Source: Clitoria ternatea (lineage: Eukaryota > Streptophyta > Magnoliopsida > Fabales > Fabaceae). From it: DNA of 64,000 nt. Positions 48,101 through 58,720 of the stretch are shown here, piece by piece (position 1 is the first letter of the stretch; each line of letters opens with the position of its first letter). A program made the translations under genes and the position numbers. Under the pieces are notes generated by a model, which worked only from the letters and a program-made list of their open reading frames with translations, was not told where the DNA came from and ran no database searches. The stretch is taken from assembly GCA_037962975.1 (NCBI GenBank), contig CM075674.1:83778501-83842500 (forward strand), in the 5' to 3' direction.

Positions 48101-50593
48101 TCCCAATCTTCTCTTCTTTTGGGCAACCGGTCTCGTCTCTGGGTAGATGGACAATTTATGACAACAGAAAGCTGGGTCTATACCAGACATATCAGCTGTG
48201 GTCCAAGCAAAAAGGTCTTTGAACTCCTGTAGGAGCATCAATAGTCGTTGTTCCATTTCTGTATCTATTTTGTCATTAATATGTGTGACCTTTTCTGGAG
48301 AATCTCCCAAAACGATGTCCCTGGAACTTCCATCCGGTGTAGGCTTTGATGGGTTAGACAGATCAATGCGCAAATCCGCCCTAGGGTCCAAGTCGACAAG
48401 GCTCACAGAACCAGCAGCTGCTCCAGAATCATTGAGTTTCCTCTTTTTGTTGGATGCTTCCAACTTTGTCATATTCAGGCTTAGGTTGTAGCAATACCTG
48501 GCTATCTTCTGGTCACCTCGGATGGATAAGACAGCATTGTCTTTATCAATGAACTTGATAAGGAGGTGTGGAGTTGATACGACTGCCTCCATAGCATTCA
48601 GGGTGGGACGCCCTATGATGCCGTTAAACGGTGATTCGACATTGATTACCAGCACTCGGGATTTAACCGTTCTGGCTCCTGGCTTGCCTTCAAAGGAGAT
48701 AAGGGTGTCAAGATATCCCTTTGTTGGTTGCCTTGCGCCATTGAAAGCTGTTAGTTCCTGTGTGTAAGGCTGTAAGTCTGAGTCATTAAAACCCATCCTT
48801 TTAAAGCATTTATAAAAAATAACATCACAGGAACTTCCCTGGTCAACAAGGATTCTTCGGACGTCCTTGTTGGCTATGACTGCGACGATGACTACAACAT
48901 CATCTCCACCAGGAATGGTAGGACCAAAATCTTCATCAGAGAATGACATTATTGGAGCTTCAACCCCTCCTCTGTAAGGACGATTGTCTTTAACCTTTCC
49001 TTGTATAGACATAATTATTCTATGATGATTCTTCCGGGCTGTAATTGAAGCTCCTCCCCCAGCGAACCCTCCAGCGATCATGTCAATGACTTCACACCGG
49101 CCTTGACGCTGTTGCTGAGGCATGTTATCTCTGTGTGCTGTATCATCAGTCATTACACCTTTTTGTTTCTCCACAATAGAGAATTTTCTAACCGGATTAT
49201 GGTTATTGTCATCCCCGTCGTCTCGATCTCTTTCTCTTTTCTCATTCCGATCAGCCCTGTCAAAGGATTTTTCTTTGAACAGGTATTGCTTTAATTTGCC
49301 TTCTCTAATTAGCGTTTCAACTGCGTTCTTTAGAGCTTGGCATTCATCAGTGGAATGACCATTCTGTTCATGAAAATCACAATACTTACGGGGATTCCCT
49401 GGTCTCTTCATAGGGGCTGGCCTTCTAACGCCATAGATACTGAAAGCTGGCCATCCGACCTCTCTCAAAATCTGAGATGGCTTGGCTGATAGTGATGCAT
49501 AATGGCTGAAGGAATTAACACGCCTTTCTCGAGGTCGAGGGGAGAGGTTATTAACTTTGGGGTTGGTGAATGGCCTATCCATACGTTCTGACCTTGTTTT
49601 CTCCTTACCCTTCTGAGGTTGTGAAGGTGGTGTTGGTGGCTTTTTCTTTGCAGCTATAGCTTCTAGGTGCATCTCTATACTCACGTACTTTGAGGCCTTT
49701 TTCCTGAACTCCTCAAACGTTACTGGTGGGCTCTTTGCTAATGAGAGAGCAAAAGCTGATCCTGGCTGCAACGCCTCAATAACGATATGCAACTTAATGG
49801 ACTCTGTGAGGTTAGGAACCAGGGATGCTTCCTTGTAGAACCTTTTCAGGAAATCTTTTAAGCCTTCGTTTTCGCCTTGCTTAATTTGAGCCAGAGTATA
49901 AGATGTCCTGGGCACATCTCTAGAGATGACAAAGTGAGTTTCAAAAGTAGCTGCCATTTCAGCCTAAGAATCTATGGATTCAGAAGGTAGACCTTTAAAC
50001 CAACCGAGGGCCTCTTCTGATAATGTCCGTGGGAACATTCGACACATTACATCTTCAACAGCCCCTAAGTACATGGCTTCAAATACGTAAGCATCAAGAT
50101 GCTTAGTAGGATCAGTTTTGCCATTATACTTTCCAATGGAGAGTGGCTGAGTGGTTTGAAGATGTTTGGGGATGTGGATGCTCATAAGCCTCCTTGAAAA
50201 AGAAACTTTGAGTTTGTAAGTTACCGGGGGTGCTGTACTTAGCTCCCTTCTTCCCCGAGCGGCTCCATCATCAGAATCGTGAGTTTGATCTCTCCCCTCG
50301 AATGTGGGGATGTTTGAGTATTGGAGAGTTGTGGATTTTTCTCCATCGGTTGTATGGGGAGTGTCTCTTGTGCGAGATGACTCCTTGTCCTCACTTTTCC
50401 TTCTCTCTCTTCACAATTCTGCGAGTTCTTTCTGGAGTTGACTGATCAACTCATCACGAGGATCGGGATTGGACACTGTTACTATCTTCTTTGAGCTGCC
50501 CCCATGAGAATCAAAGTTAAGCTTTCTAAAGGTGTTGGGGTTGGTTCTGCCTTCAGGTTGATTCTCCGTGAAATCATGTGCTTTGCCTTCCAT
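45122..50593 (-). pseudogene. Tat gag-pol polyprotein (gag, protease, RT, two RNase H domains, integrase), broken
   Basis: One minus-strand frame runs from ATG at 50593 to TAG at 45122-45124 with no frameshift, interrupted by three stops: TGA 50411-50413, TAG 49964-49966 and TAG 47810-47812. In order: gag; a CDFH...GHSTDEC zinc motif (49341-49385); protease D-Q-G-S-S (about 48850); RT (48130-47480); RNase H (47330-46950); a second, archaeal-type RNase H starting Y-V-D-G-S-S (46860-46470); integrase zinc region (46150-46020); and integrase core (45990-45560, with T-D-N-G and the N-G-Q-A-E segment). Two key residues are lost: the RT Y-x-D-D motif reads Y-I-N-D (Asn codon 47663-47665), and the first Cys of the integrase C-x2-C pair is Tyr (46052-46054). 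The dual RNase H supports the Tat lineage. Not functional. Confidence 0.93.
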
Positions 50594-50639
50594 TGATGAT
50601 TACCTGTTCTTTCACAGAATATGGGAATAACTTTGTCGA
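50594..50639 (-). other. Tat 5' leader
   Basis: Only about 46 nt separate the primer site from the gag ATG, an unusually short leader. A splice-generated start elsewhere cannot be excluded. Confidence 0.5.
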
Positions 50640-50657
50640 GTCCCACTGGGCGTGCCA
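50640..50657 (-). promoter_or_regulatory. Primer-binding site of the Tat element
   Basis: On the minus strand TGGCACGCCCAGTGGGAC starts one base after the 5' LTR. It begins with the TGG expected opposite a tRNA CCA end. The matching tRNA was not identified; it is not the initiator Met type used by the other two elements. Confidence 0.75.
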
Positions 50658-50658
50658 A

Positions 50659-51397
50659 TGATCTGTCCTGAATCGGGGTCTAGAGATCCGGTGTCAAGTC
50701 AATCATAAATAATATAAAGATTCTATGCAGAAGACTGGATGTATGAGTATCCGGTATAAATATCCATTGTCCTTGTATAAGGAGGGCGGATTGGGCGTTC
50801 TGGAGATCCTTCACACCGGCCTAACGCGTTGATATGGGCGAAAGGTGGTGTCACCTGCAAAGATTCTCCGACGCTCAAGTCAGTGATAATATTCCAAGTG
50901 AGGAATGTTTTTCAGAGAGTAATCGTAAGTAAATTCAGTCAAAGATCCTCCTCTTCATTGATGAAAAGAGTTCATATACCTGATTGGCTTGAAATACGAG
51001 GACATATTAGTGGGGAACCACTAACCTCCAATAGCGCTATATATTATTATTTTATTATGCACTTGCCAGCATGATTGGGTCAAGTGGCTATTTTATATTG
51101 AGCGTAGAGAGTATAGACTAGAATTAGGGGACAAGTTGATCATTCCTATGAGCAGATTTTGGCTTGTAGTGCAGGGAATTGTTGATCGGTCCCTGTAGCA
51201 ATGTCTTTTGTCTTCTGCATAGTGACGTGTGGGTTATCCGGTGTCATGGTGTTATCCTGGACAACCGGTATAGGGAGAGCGCCTGATACGGAATTAGAGT
51301 CCGGATGTATACCGATGACACCGGTCACACGTTAGCGAATTGAAAAAGACGTTGAAATATGTCTTGTAGAACGGATACCGGTATTGAGACCGGATCA
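50659..51397 (-). repeat. 5' LTR of the Tat element
   Basis: This is the right LTR, 739 bp, the partner of 34680-35418. Confidence 0.93.
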
Positions 51398-51985
51398 ATT
51401 TCAAATAATAAAACTAAGTAAATTACATGTTTAAAAGTTTTAAAAATTTTCAACATGATTTCCCTTATAGATATAAGAAAGCTATGTTTTTAAAATACTT
51501 ACAAAATAACTAGAAAGGTTCCCAATATAATTTCCCTTATACTAGCCAAAGTCTGATGTATAGTTTTCAATTGTAATTACATCCATAATAACATCAATTT
51601 GTTTTCATTGTAGCATATGTTCTAAGTTACTAGCTAAATTCAAATCTTTATATAAAATTTCTATTGTACCAGCCACAGATTCATAATCACACTACACTAC
51701 CAATTAAAGATTCATAATCATACTACATTTGTTTTTTTAGGGCTAACTAGTATTTCCCCTATAAAATAATAGAATAGTAACTAAATAATTAAATTCAAAT
51801 GAATTCAAATTCAATATAAAATAACAAAAGTTTTAACTTGTTGAAAAAGTCTTGAACCATGTGTTCCAAACCCCATCTGGTGCACCCTTTAATGAGATCC
51901 CGGGACCATCCCACTTCCCCCTCAAAATCTTAAAGATAACTTTGGCAACATCATTAGTATCAATGAAACTGTTACAACAAATTGT
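51398..51985 (-). pseudogene. Plant En/Spm (Ptta, transposase_24-like) protein fragment, part 1 plus intron-like sequence
   Basis: A minus-strand frame at about 51985-51840 reads F-I-D-T-N-D-V-A-K-V-I-F, then WDGPGISLKG, P-D-G-V-W-N-T-W-F-K-T-F. This resembles the exon of plant Ptta/En/Spm proteins with a Pro-Gly turn and an aromatic W-x-x-F end. 51398-51840 is A/T-rich and could be an intron. It would continue at 34679 once the Tat insertion is removed. Tentative. Confidence 0.35.
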
Positions 51986-52330
51986 ATGAAACACATTAAT
52001 TAATTAACAAAAGTAAAGTTGAACTTAAGTAAGAGGTATAGTAGTTTCAGACTTGTTCATTCTCTATAAAAGTGGTGAACGAAAAACTAGAGGTGCAAAT
52101 GCGGATAAGGGTGCTTGCAGCTTGTCTTAATGCATCAGCAACAGGATGCTGTGTGACAAACTCACAAGTGTGAATCCAATCGTCAGCAACAATGGCCATA
52201 GAAGTGCGTTGTGTAGAAGTAAAGGCAACCAATGTGTTGAATGTTGAGGTGTCTGGAAAAAGAGAGTTGATTTTTGGTTCAAAAATATCATTTTGGTTCG
52301 TTGAAAATTAGGAAAAATGTTCAACATCAA
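51986..52330. other. Flank of En/Spm relic, no gene supported
   Basis: A minus-strand 61-residue ORF (52047-52232) is not recognised; it could be another fragment of the same relic. Confidence 0.3.
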
Positions 52331-53137
52331 AGTTATAGATCTTTTTCTCTTTTTTTAACGAGCTAAAGAACGTTGAATTTTGATAATAGAGAGGGAGATA
52401 TGCCCAAAACATTGAAAGTTGTTCAGGGGTACATGAATTTGTGGGCCAGCAATGTAAAATAAAAATTGGAAAAAATTGGCTAGGAATTAATTTGTGGTGT
52501 CTTCATAAGAGTTGCAGATAGTTTTGTTAAGAAAATAACAAAAAAAGAATCATTCAATGTGGGAGATATGCTTAAAATTATGATATGTGTTTAGTCGAAT
52601 CGAAGAAATTATAAATCAGTGTAGTGTTTTGCAAACTCGGCTTCGTGGTTAACACAAAAGTTGTAGAGGGATTTCAATACAAAAAATTTAGGATAAGAAT
52701 CGCTCGATTCTGATAACTGTAGAGGGACATTGCCAAAAGTAGTGAAGGGTGCACAAAAGTGACGTGAATTATCGAGCTCAAGCTCTTAAAAATAAAATTA
52801 GAGGCTCGTGGGTTCAGAATCAGACTTTGGGTGCTTCACGAGAATTGTAGTATGCCTTGATATGGATACTTTGGGGCTGAAATGACTCGAACCAGATACT
52901 TGTGGCAATTTCTCGGCTAGAAATGGTGAAGCATGCATATAAAGGCATTAGGCGGAGGTTAAGATTATTCTTTAATTTTTTAAAGAGGTAAAGCTTCCAC
53001 TTACCCTGGATGGGTCCCACCATTATCCACTCACCAATCACCAAGGGTTTATCATTGGCTTCCGGGTCCCACTTCTAACCTAAAAATTTTCCTAAGCGGT
53101 AACATATCTTACCGCATTGATCAAAACACTTAGGCAC

Positions 53138-53173
<36 letters not shown>

Positions 53174-53641
53174 TATTTACTCATCTTAATCAATGAAATA
53201 CTTAATTATTACTCATTCTAATATATCCATCTTAATAAAATCTTTTCATTAATTAAATCCCTAAATTAGGCAAACTATTAAGCACAAAATTTAATGACCA
53301 GGGCCCAAACTCATATGAAGGCAACACACAAATCAATCATCACTTTTTGGTCCTTAGACCAATTACCAGAAATGAGGGACATTACGGGTGACACATTTTT
53401 TTGCATTGACCTAAAATGTGGGAATACATCTTATATGTTTATTTTTATCCATGATACTTAATTATTAATATTCTAATTATTTACTCTAATAAATCCTATT
53501 TATCAATTTATTTCCCAGTCAGGCAAGCACATTATTTATGAAAATCAAATGGTTGAAGCCTAAGCCTTTTTCATAACAGCACACAGATCAACATCGAAAT
53601 TTCTGTCCCTAGACAAATCATAGAAAAATGAGGCGTGTTAC
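52331..53641 (-). repeat. Probable degenerate Ty3/gypsy LTR (minus orientation)
   Basis: On the minus strand the right edge begins TGTAACACGCCTCATTTTTC, like many Tekay-type LTR starts (TGTAACA.CCCTCATTT). A second, similar start (AATGTCCCTCATTTCTGG) occurs about 250 bp further in, at about 53390, with matching following text, so the end seems duplicated. An (AT)15 microsatellite lies at 53140-53169. The other terminus and any coding part are missing. Confidence 0.35.
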
Positions 53642-53832
53642 AATAGGCATGCTCTGTCTTGCTAACTAACAGAGTTAGAAAAAGGAAAAACGTTGGGAAA
53701 CTTTAAAAATGTAAGGGAACCAAACTGAGACTAGAAAAACATATGGGACCAGATTGTGACCTAAAATAAACGTAAGGGGCCAAGTATATATTTTAGCCTA
53801 TATAAAATTTTGCAAAGTGAAAGGGATAGAAT
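53642..53832. other. Short flank between the LTR remnant and the hAT element
   Basis: No feature, except GATAGAAT at 53825-53832, the left target-site duplication of the next element. Confidence 0.5.
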
Positions 53833-55256
53833 TCGGGGTGGCAATTTAGGTCTAGCCCGCAGGCCAGCCTGTTTGGTCCGTTAAAAATAGGCGGGTCGGA
53901 CCAAGGATTTGAGCCTGCTTCCCAAATAAGTCTGACCCGTTTTGGTCTGTCAAAAAACATGTTTTATGCGGGTTCACCCAGCCCGGCCCATTGGGCCAAC
54001 ATTAAAATATTAAAAAAAATAAATTTATATTAACATATAATTTATATATATGTTAAAGAGGTTATGTTTCTATTTCCTTTCTCTGTGTTGGCCCTAAAGC
54101 AATTCCTTTACACTCTACGTTTCCTACTTTCCTAATTTATATATGTTATTATAAATTTAATAATATAATATTATAAAATATAAATAATAAAATTTTGTTT
54201 CCATTTCATGTAATATAATTTATTTAAACTTTTTATGAAATAAATTGGGTTAATTATAAAAAAACTGAACTGGTCTGAATCGGGGTATGTAATCCGGTGT
54301 GGGTACCAGCCACAGTACACCGGTACAGTGGGTATCCGGTATTTTAATCCGGTCTCTCAGTGGGAGAGGTCGGTCTTGTTGTCCTGGAGATCCTTCACAC
54401 CAAAGTTCACGTTGTGAGGGGGCGAAAGGTGGTGTCACCTGCGAAGATTCTCCAACACTTAGTAGAGTGTATGGAAACTCATAGAACACTTAAGCAATGC
54501 AATAGAATAGTAAGAGTAAGAACAACGTAACCTTGCATGTGTTTTTGAATATGCTATTTATAGTTGAGCATAGAAAATGAATCGTTGGGCGCAAGTGGGG
54601 CCAAGGGTTCTGATACCGTGTGTAGCGTATCAATCAGAGTGGCTCAGTGTTCAGAGCGTGACAGTGGGTAGGTCAATGATCAGTGTACGATTCTGACACA
54701 GGGATGAGTAGTACAGACACATTCCGCTGTGCAGGGTATCCACGTTGATAAGTAGTGACCCTTACTTATCTTATCATGACGTTGAGATAAACGGTTGTAC
54801 GTAACGGAAAACTGAAAACGGATAAGGGATTCAATATATCAGATGAGACCTCGGATGACAGGTATAGGAACCTTTCCTTTATCATGTCTTTGTAGTATGG
54901 ATGCTGGGCCGTGACAGCGGTGGGCCCTCTAGGACCACCAAAATGACGTATTGTCTTAAGGGCCGGTGTCCAGACCGGATCAAAAACTAATTTAAAAAAG
55001 GTGAAATCTAGTTTTTACATCTAAAGTTTTTTTTAAAAAAAGGCTTAAAAATAGTACAAATTTAAAATAAAAAAATAGCATGCATAATTTTAAAGAAAAA
55101 AAAGGGTCAGCCCGTTGGCCCGCGGTCCACATAGAATACAGATCGGGCCAATGTTTCTGGCTCATTTTCCTATTTTGACCCAGTCGGGCCCGTATTTTGA
55201 TGGGTTTATACGGGTGTTGACCCCGCTGAATCCGTTGGCCTATTTTGCCACTCTTA
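53833..55256. mobile_element. Non-autonomous hAT element, interrupted by a solo LTR
   Basis: Left end TCGGGGTGGCAA and right end TTGCCACTCTTA are imperfect inverted repeats typical of hAT (TAGGGGTGGCAA type). They are flanked by the 8-bp duplication GATAGAAT (53825-53832 and 55257-55264), the hAT length. Subterminal regions are rich in GGCCC/CGGGCC motifs in both orientations (53855-54000 and 55105-55240). Without the solo LTR and its extra 5-bp duplication it is about 700 bp, with no transposase. Confidence 0.82.
54266..54982 (-). mobile_element. Solo LTR of a Tat-family element
   Basis: 717 bp, TGAACTGGTCTGAATCGGGG...CAGACCGGATCA, with the same termini and internal text (for example 'ggagatccttcacacc' and 'ggtggtgtcacctgc') as the 739-bp Tat LTRs. 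It is flanked by AAAAC on both sides (54261-54265 and 54983-54987). A single LTR with intact duplications means the internal part was removed by LTR-LTR recombination. It is more diverged than the two complete LTRs, so it is from a related but different subfamily. Confidence 0.88.
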
Positions 55257-55264
55257 GATAGAAT

Positions 55265-56025
55265 CGTTAAGAAACATTATGAAGAAAAAGGTCCTAAGGA
55301 GGTAAGAAATATCAATATAAAATAAATAAATAAAAATAAACTGTTAAGAAAACATTTTAAAAGAAAAAATGAAGACATTATTGTTTTAATCCCCCTTTTC
55401 CTTTGGTGAATAAAACAGCGTGGTTGTCTTTAATAAGAGACCCACCTGAGTAACTCACCGTATGTTTTGGCTTTTCCATAGAATGGTAGTTGGTGTCCTG
55501 CGAACCTTGTAGTTTCTCTCTCAATAGATCAATGTTCTCTTACCGTACCCAAACACACAACCCATTCAAATTAGTATAATCAATGCCTGCAATTCATTAG
55601 ATAATGCCCCCTTTCTTTTACTTACTCCTCCTGCTATTTTAAAGCCTTTTCAGTTTCATGGTACTAGCTTGTAAAATAATTATCCACCTGCCAAAACTTA
55701 TTTATGTAGAGTATTTATTATTAGGAACATGGATATACATTATATTCATCTTTATGTAAAAAAATCTAAAAAATGAAATCAGCTAGCAGATGATGTTATA
55801 GTTTATTCTATAACACCTAATAATGTGACTACAGATCGAATTCAATAAAATTATGACATATGGTTTCTCTTTCTAATTTTATAACTTCATCTATAGAAAT
55901 TTTATAATATTATTGTTTTTAAGGTGTGTTATAATAGTATTGGTTTTAAGGGGTGTGTGTTATAATAGTTAGTTTAATATTGTTTTTAAGGTGTGTTTCC
56001 TCGTATTTTCATTTGGTATGCAACT
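55265..56025. other. AT-rich intergenic DNA, nothing recognised
   Basis: A short direct repeat 'tattgtttttaaggtgtgtt' occurs two to three times between 55908 and 55995. No gene. Confidence 0.5.
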
Positions 56026-56033
56026 ATTCCTCA

Positions 56034-56617
56034 TAGTATTATCACCGGTCTAGATACTGGGTCAATGGGTTAATGGTTGAACCGGTTAATTTAATCTATT
56101 TAAAAAAATAAAAAATACTACCAGTATATTTTAAAGTTTCAAATATTTCACACTCCAAATGAAAATACCTAATGAAAATAAGTACCAAATTTTATTTAAG
56201 AAAGTACTTAATCATCAAATAAAAAACATCATTAATAAAGAAATTGAGAAGAAAGATAAAAAATTAATAAAAAGAAAGAAAGTTATATGCCTGCTAAAAA
56301 GAAAGAAAATTAATAAAAATTTAAAAAGAACACACCTGCTGCAACATATGAAATGGCAATTGTTTTTTCAATTTTTTTAATGGAAAATTGGCAACTGCAA
56401 TTTGAATTTTTTTACTTGAACGGCGTCGTTTATATGCTAAATGAAAACAAACTTATCGAACCGGTTCAACCACCGGGTCACCGGTTTTTTAGAAAACCAG
56501 CCGATTCAACCCGGGTCACACCGGGTCAAATGCATTTTCGATCCGATTAAGGGTTCGGACCAGTTGGGCCACCGATTACTGGTCCAATTGACCGGTTTGA
56601 ACCGGTTTTTAACACTG
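56034..56617. mobile_element. Second non-autonomous hAT-like element (CCGGTT-rich)
   Basis: 584 bp. Left end TAGTATTATCACCGG and right end CCGGTTTTTAACACTG are imperfect inverted repeats. The flanks ATTCCTCA (56026-56033) and ATCCCTCA (56618-56625) form an 8-bp duplication with one mismatch. GGTTCAACCGG-type motifs crowd both ends. The Lys-rich ORF at 56159-56380 is low-complexity and not a gene. Confidence 0.72.
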
Positions 56618-56625
56618 ATCCCTCA

Positions 56626-57055
56626 GCTTATAAGCTACTCGGCTCGGTATACCCAACATAATTGTAATCATAGAAAAAAGATATGAAAACATATTATATA
56701 ATTAGGATATCTGTACGGACCAATAAGTCATGCCTAAATAAAGGTTCTTGTCATTATTGTATAAATAGGTCATCAAATGTCTCGAGATAGTTTAAGTACT
56801 AATAAGAGAAAATCCAGTCCTAGTATTCTTGCTAGGATTTCGATGTTTAGAGTGAATACTTTGGCACCCACAGTGGGGCACGGGTAAATATCAACCTAAG
56901 CTCAAGAAGAGCCAACCAACCAAAAGGCAAAGAACTCCTTACACCATTTTCGTCTAGACGTAGCCAAAGGAATCGTGGGAATTGATCAACCCCTTTCAAT
57001 GAAGAACTTACAGACAAAGAGGTACCTCATATGTAAACACCATCTAGCGATAAGG
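56626..57055 (+). repeat. LTR end and primer site of a truncated Tat/Athila-like element
   Basis: A promoter-like TGTATAAATAGGTCA (about 56758) is followed by a leader and an LTR end, then TGGCACCCACAGTGGGGC at 56862-56879. This is a primer-site-type sequence beginning TGG and rich in the same CCCA/GTGGGG pattern as the Tat primer site. A short putative gag leader follows and is cut at 57056 by the next gypsy LTR. No partner LTR is in the window. Confidence 0.5.
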
Positions 57056-57329
57056 TGTGACGACCTGCGTCAATTTACCATTTAACTACACCAGGTTTAA
57101 TTATTTTTCACAATAGATTTTTTCACGTTTACTGATATTTAATTAAATCTGAATGTAAAACCACATTAATTCTTCTTAAACCGACTCAAAATAATAATCG
57201 CTCGGAAATAGACCCATTAATAAAATGGGATAAAGATGAAGACAGGGGTCATTTGCCTGAGCGAGACCCTGATTTGCTTAGGTGAAACCCGAGTAGGTCG
57301 CTTAGGCGAGTTCCGACTCGCTTGAGCGA

Positions 57330-57660
57330 ATTCTACACTTTAAACCTGAGTGAAACACGAGTCATGCAAGGAAAATTAACACTCGGTCATCTCTCACTCG
57401 GGAACCTCTTAACCTTCACTCAGAAAAGGGTTCTCTCGGACACCTCACTCAGAAACACCCTAACCTCTCTTCACTCGGAAAGGGTTCCCTCGGGCATACC
57501 TCACTCGGAAAACACTCTAACTTTCCTCCACTCGGAAGAGGTCCTCTCAGTCATGGATCACTTGGAAAACGTCCTAACCTTCACTCAGAAGGGAGCGAGG
57601 GACACTCGCTTGAGCAAAATAGGCACAGGATCAATTCCCCCAGCCTTCGCTCGGACAAGA
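57330..57660. repeat. CACTCGG heptamer-rich block
   Basis: CACTCGG / CACTCAG recurs about fifteen times with 'aaccttcactc(g/a)ga' spacing. It is the reverse complement of the CCGAGTG motif found in the Tekay LTRs and the Tat 3' region. Confidence 0.8.
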
Positions 57661-58054
57661 CTGAATCTGCTCGGCGAGATTCGTCCGGTAATCGACTTCA
57701 CTACAGCAAACACAAATTCACTCATGAAAATCAATATCGATCACATAGCAACATAAATTCATATCTGATTAATCAACATACCGATTCGAAATTAGTTCAA
57801 CATACACAGGCAACAGAGTAAAACATCACATACTCGGAAAATTCATTATACATTACGCACAATTCATTTTACAATCACACGGTTCCTTGGCATCAATCCT
57901 CCGCTTGGCGCACCTCCAGGACTCCGACCTCTTCCCTGTCACTGGTTACTAAATTGAAAACCATAGCAAGGGTGAGTGTTTGGCATCATAATTAATCTAG
58001 AACAGAAATTAACAAAATGCTTGTATATACACTCCGTCCAACTGCTTTATCCAT

Positions 58055-58720
58055 AAATTGAAAATCATACTCGGCAATATAGCCATTCTCACTCGACAAA
58101 TATATCAATTCTCACTCAGCAAATATGGCAAATCTTACTCGGCAAATATAGTAAATCTCACTCAGCAAATATAGTAAATTTCACTCAGCAATATAGCAGT
58201 TCTCACTCGGCAAATATAGCAATTCTCACTCAGCAAATATAGCAAATCTTACTTGGTAAATATATCAAATCTCACTCAGCAATATAGCAATTCTCACTCG
58301 GTAAATATAGTAATTCTCACTCAGCAAATATAGCAAATCTTACTCAGCAAATATAGCAAATTTCACTCAGCAAATATATCAAATTATACTCGGCAAATAT
58401 ATCAAATTACACTCGATAAATATATCAAATTATACTCGGCAAATATATCAAATTGTACTCGACAAACATATCAAATCATACTCGGCAAATATATCAAATT
58501 GCACTCAGCAAATATATCAAATCATACTCGACAAATATATCGAATTGCACTCGACAAACATATTAAATCATACTCGGCAAATATATCAAATTGCACTCAG
58601 CAAATATATCAAATCATGCTCGGCAAATATATCAAATTGCACTCAACAAATATATAAAATTATACTCGGCAAATATATCAAATTGCACTCGATAAATATA
58701 TCAAATCATACTCATCACAA
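58055..58720. repeat. 22-23-bp satellite-like tandem array (CACTCGGCAAATATATC unit)
   Basis: About 28 head-to-tail copies of a 22-23-bp unit, ACTC(G/A)(G/A)CAAATATATCAAAT plus two to four bases. The CACTCGG heptamer has been frozen into a regular array here. Plus ORF 58545-58748 is a by-product. Confidence 0.9.

Larger units (their letters stand above)
34680..51397 (-). mobile_element. Ty3/gypsy LTR retrotransposon, Tat lineage, with duplicated antisense accessory genes; full length, coding-dead
   Basis: A 16,718-bp element on the minus strand. Both ends are flanked by ATTTC (34675-34679 and 51398-51402). The two 739-bp LTRs, read on plus, run TGATCTGTCCTGAA...GACCGGATCA; I count about twenty differences by eye, nearly all transitions. 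The order in element orientation is: 5' LTR (right), primer site, gag-pol with two RNase H domains (a Tat hallmark), a long repeat-rich 3' region containing two plus-strand accessory genes, polypurine tract, 3' LTR (left). Antisense extra ORFs downstream of pol and repeat-rich 3' regions are known for the Tat lineage (Ogre and Retand relatives). It inserted into an En/Spm-like gene relic. Confidence 0.93.

Noticed and set aside
58055..58720. CRISPR-like array (repeats of about 23 bp)
   Set aside because: Direct head-to-tail repeats with no unique spacers, in a plant LTR; a tandem satellite, not CRISPR.
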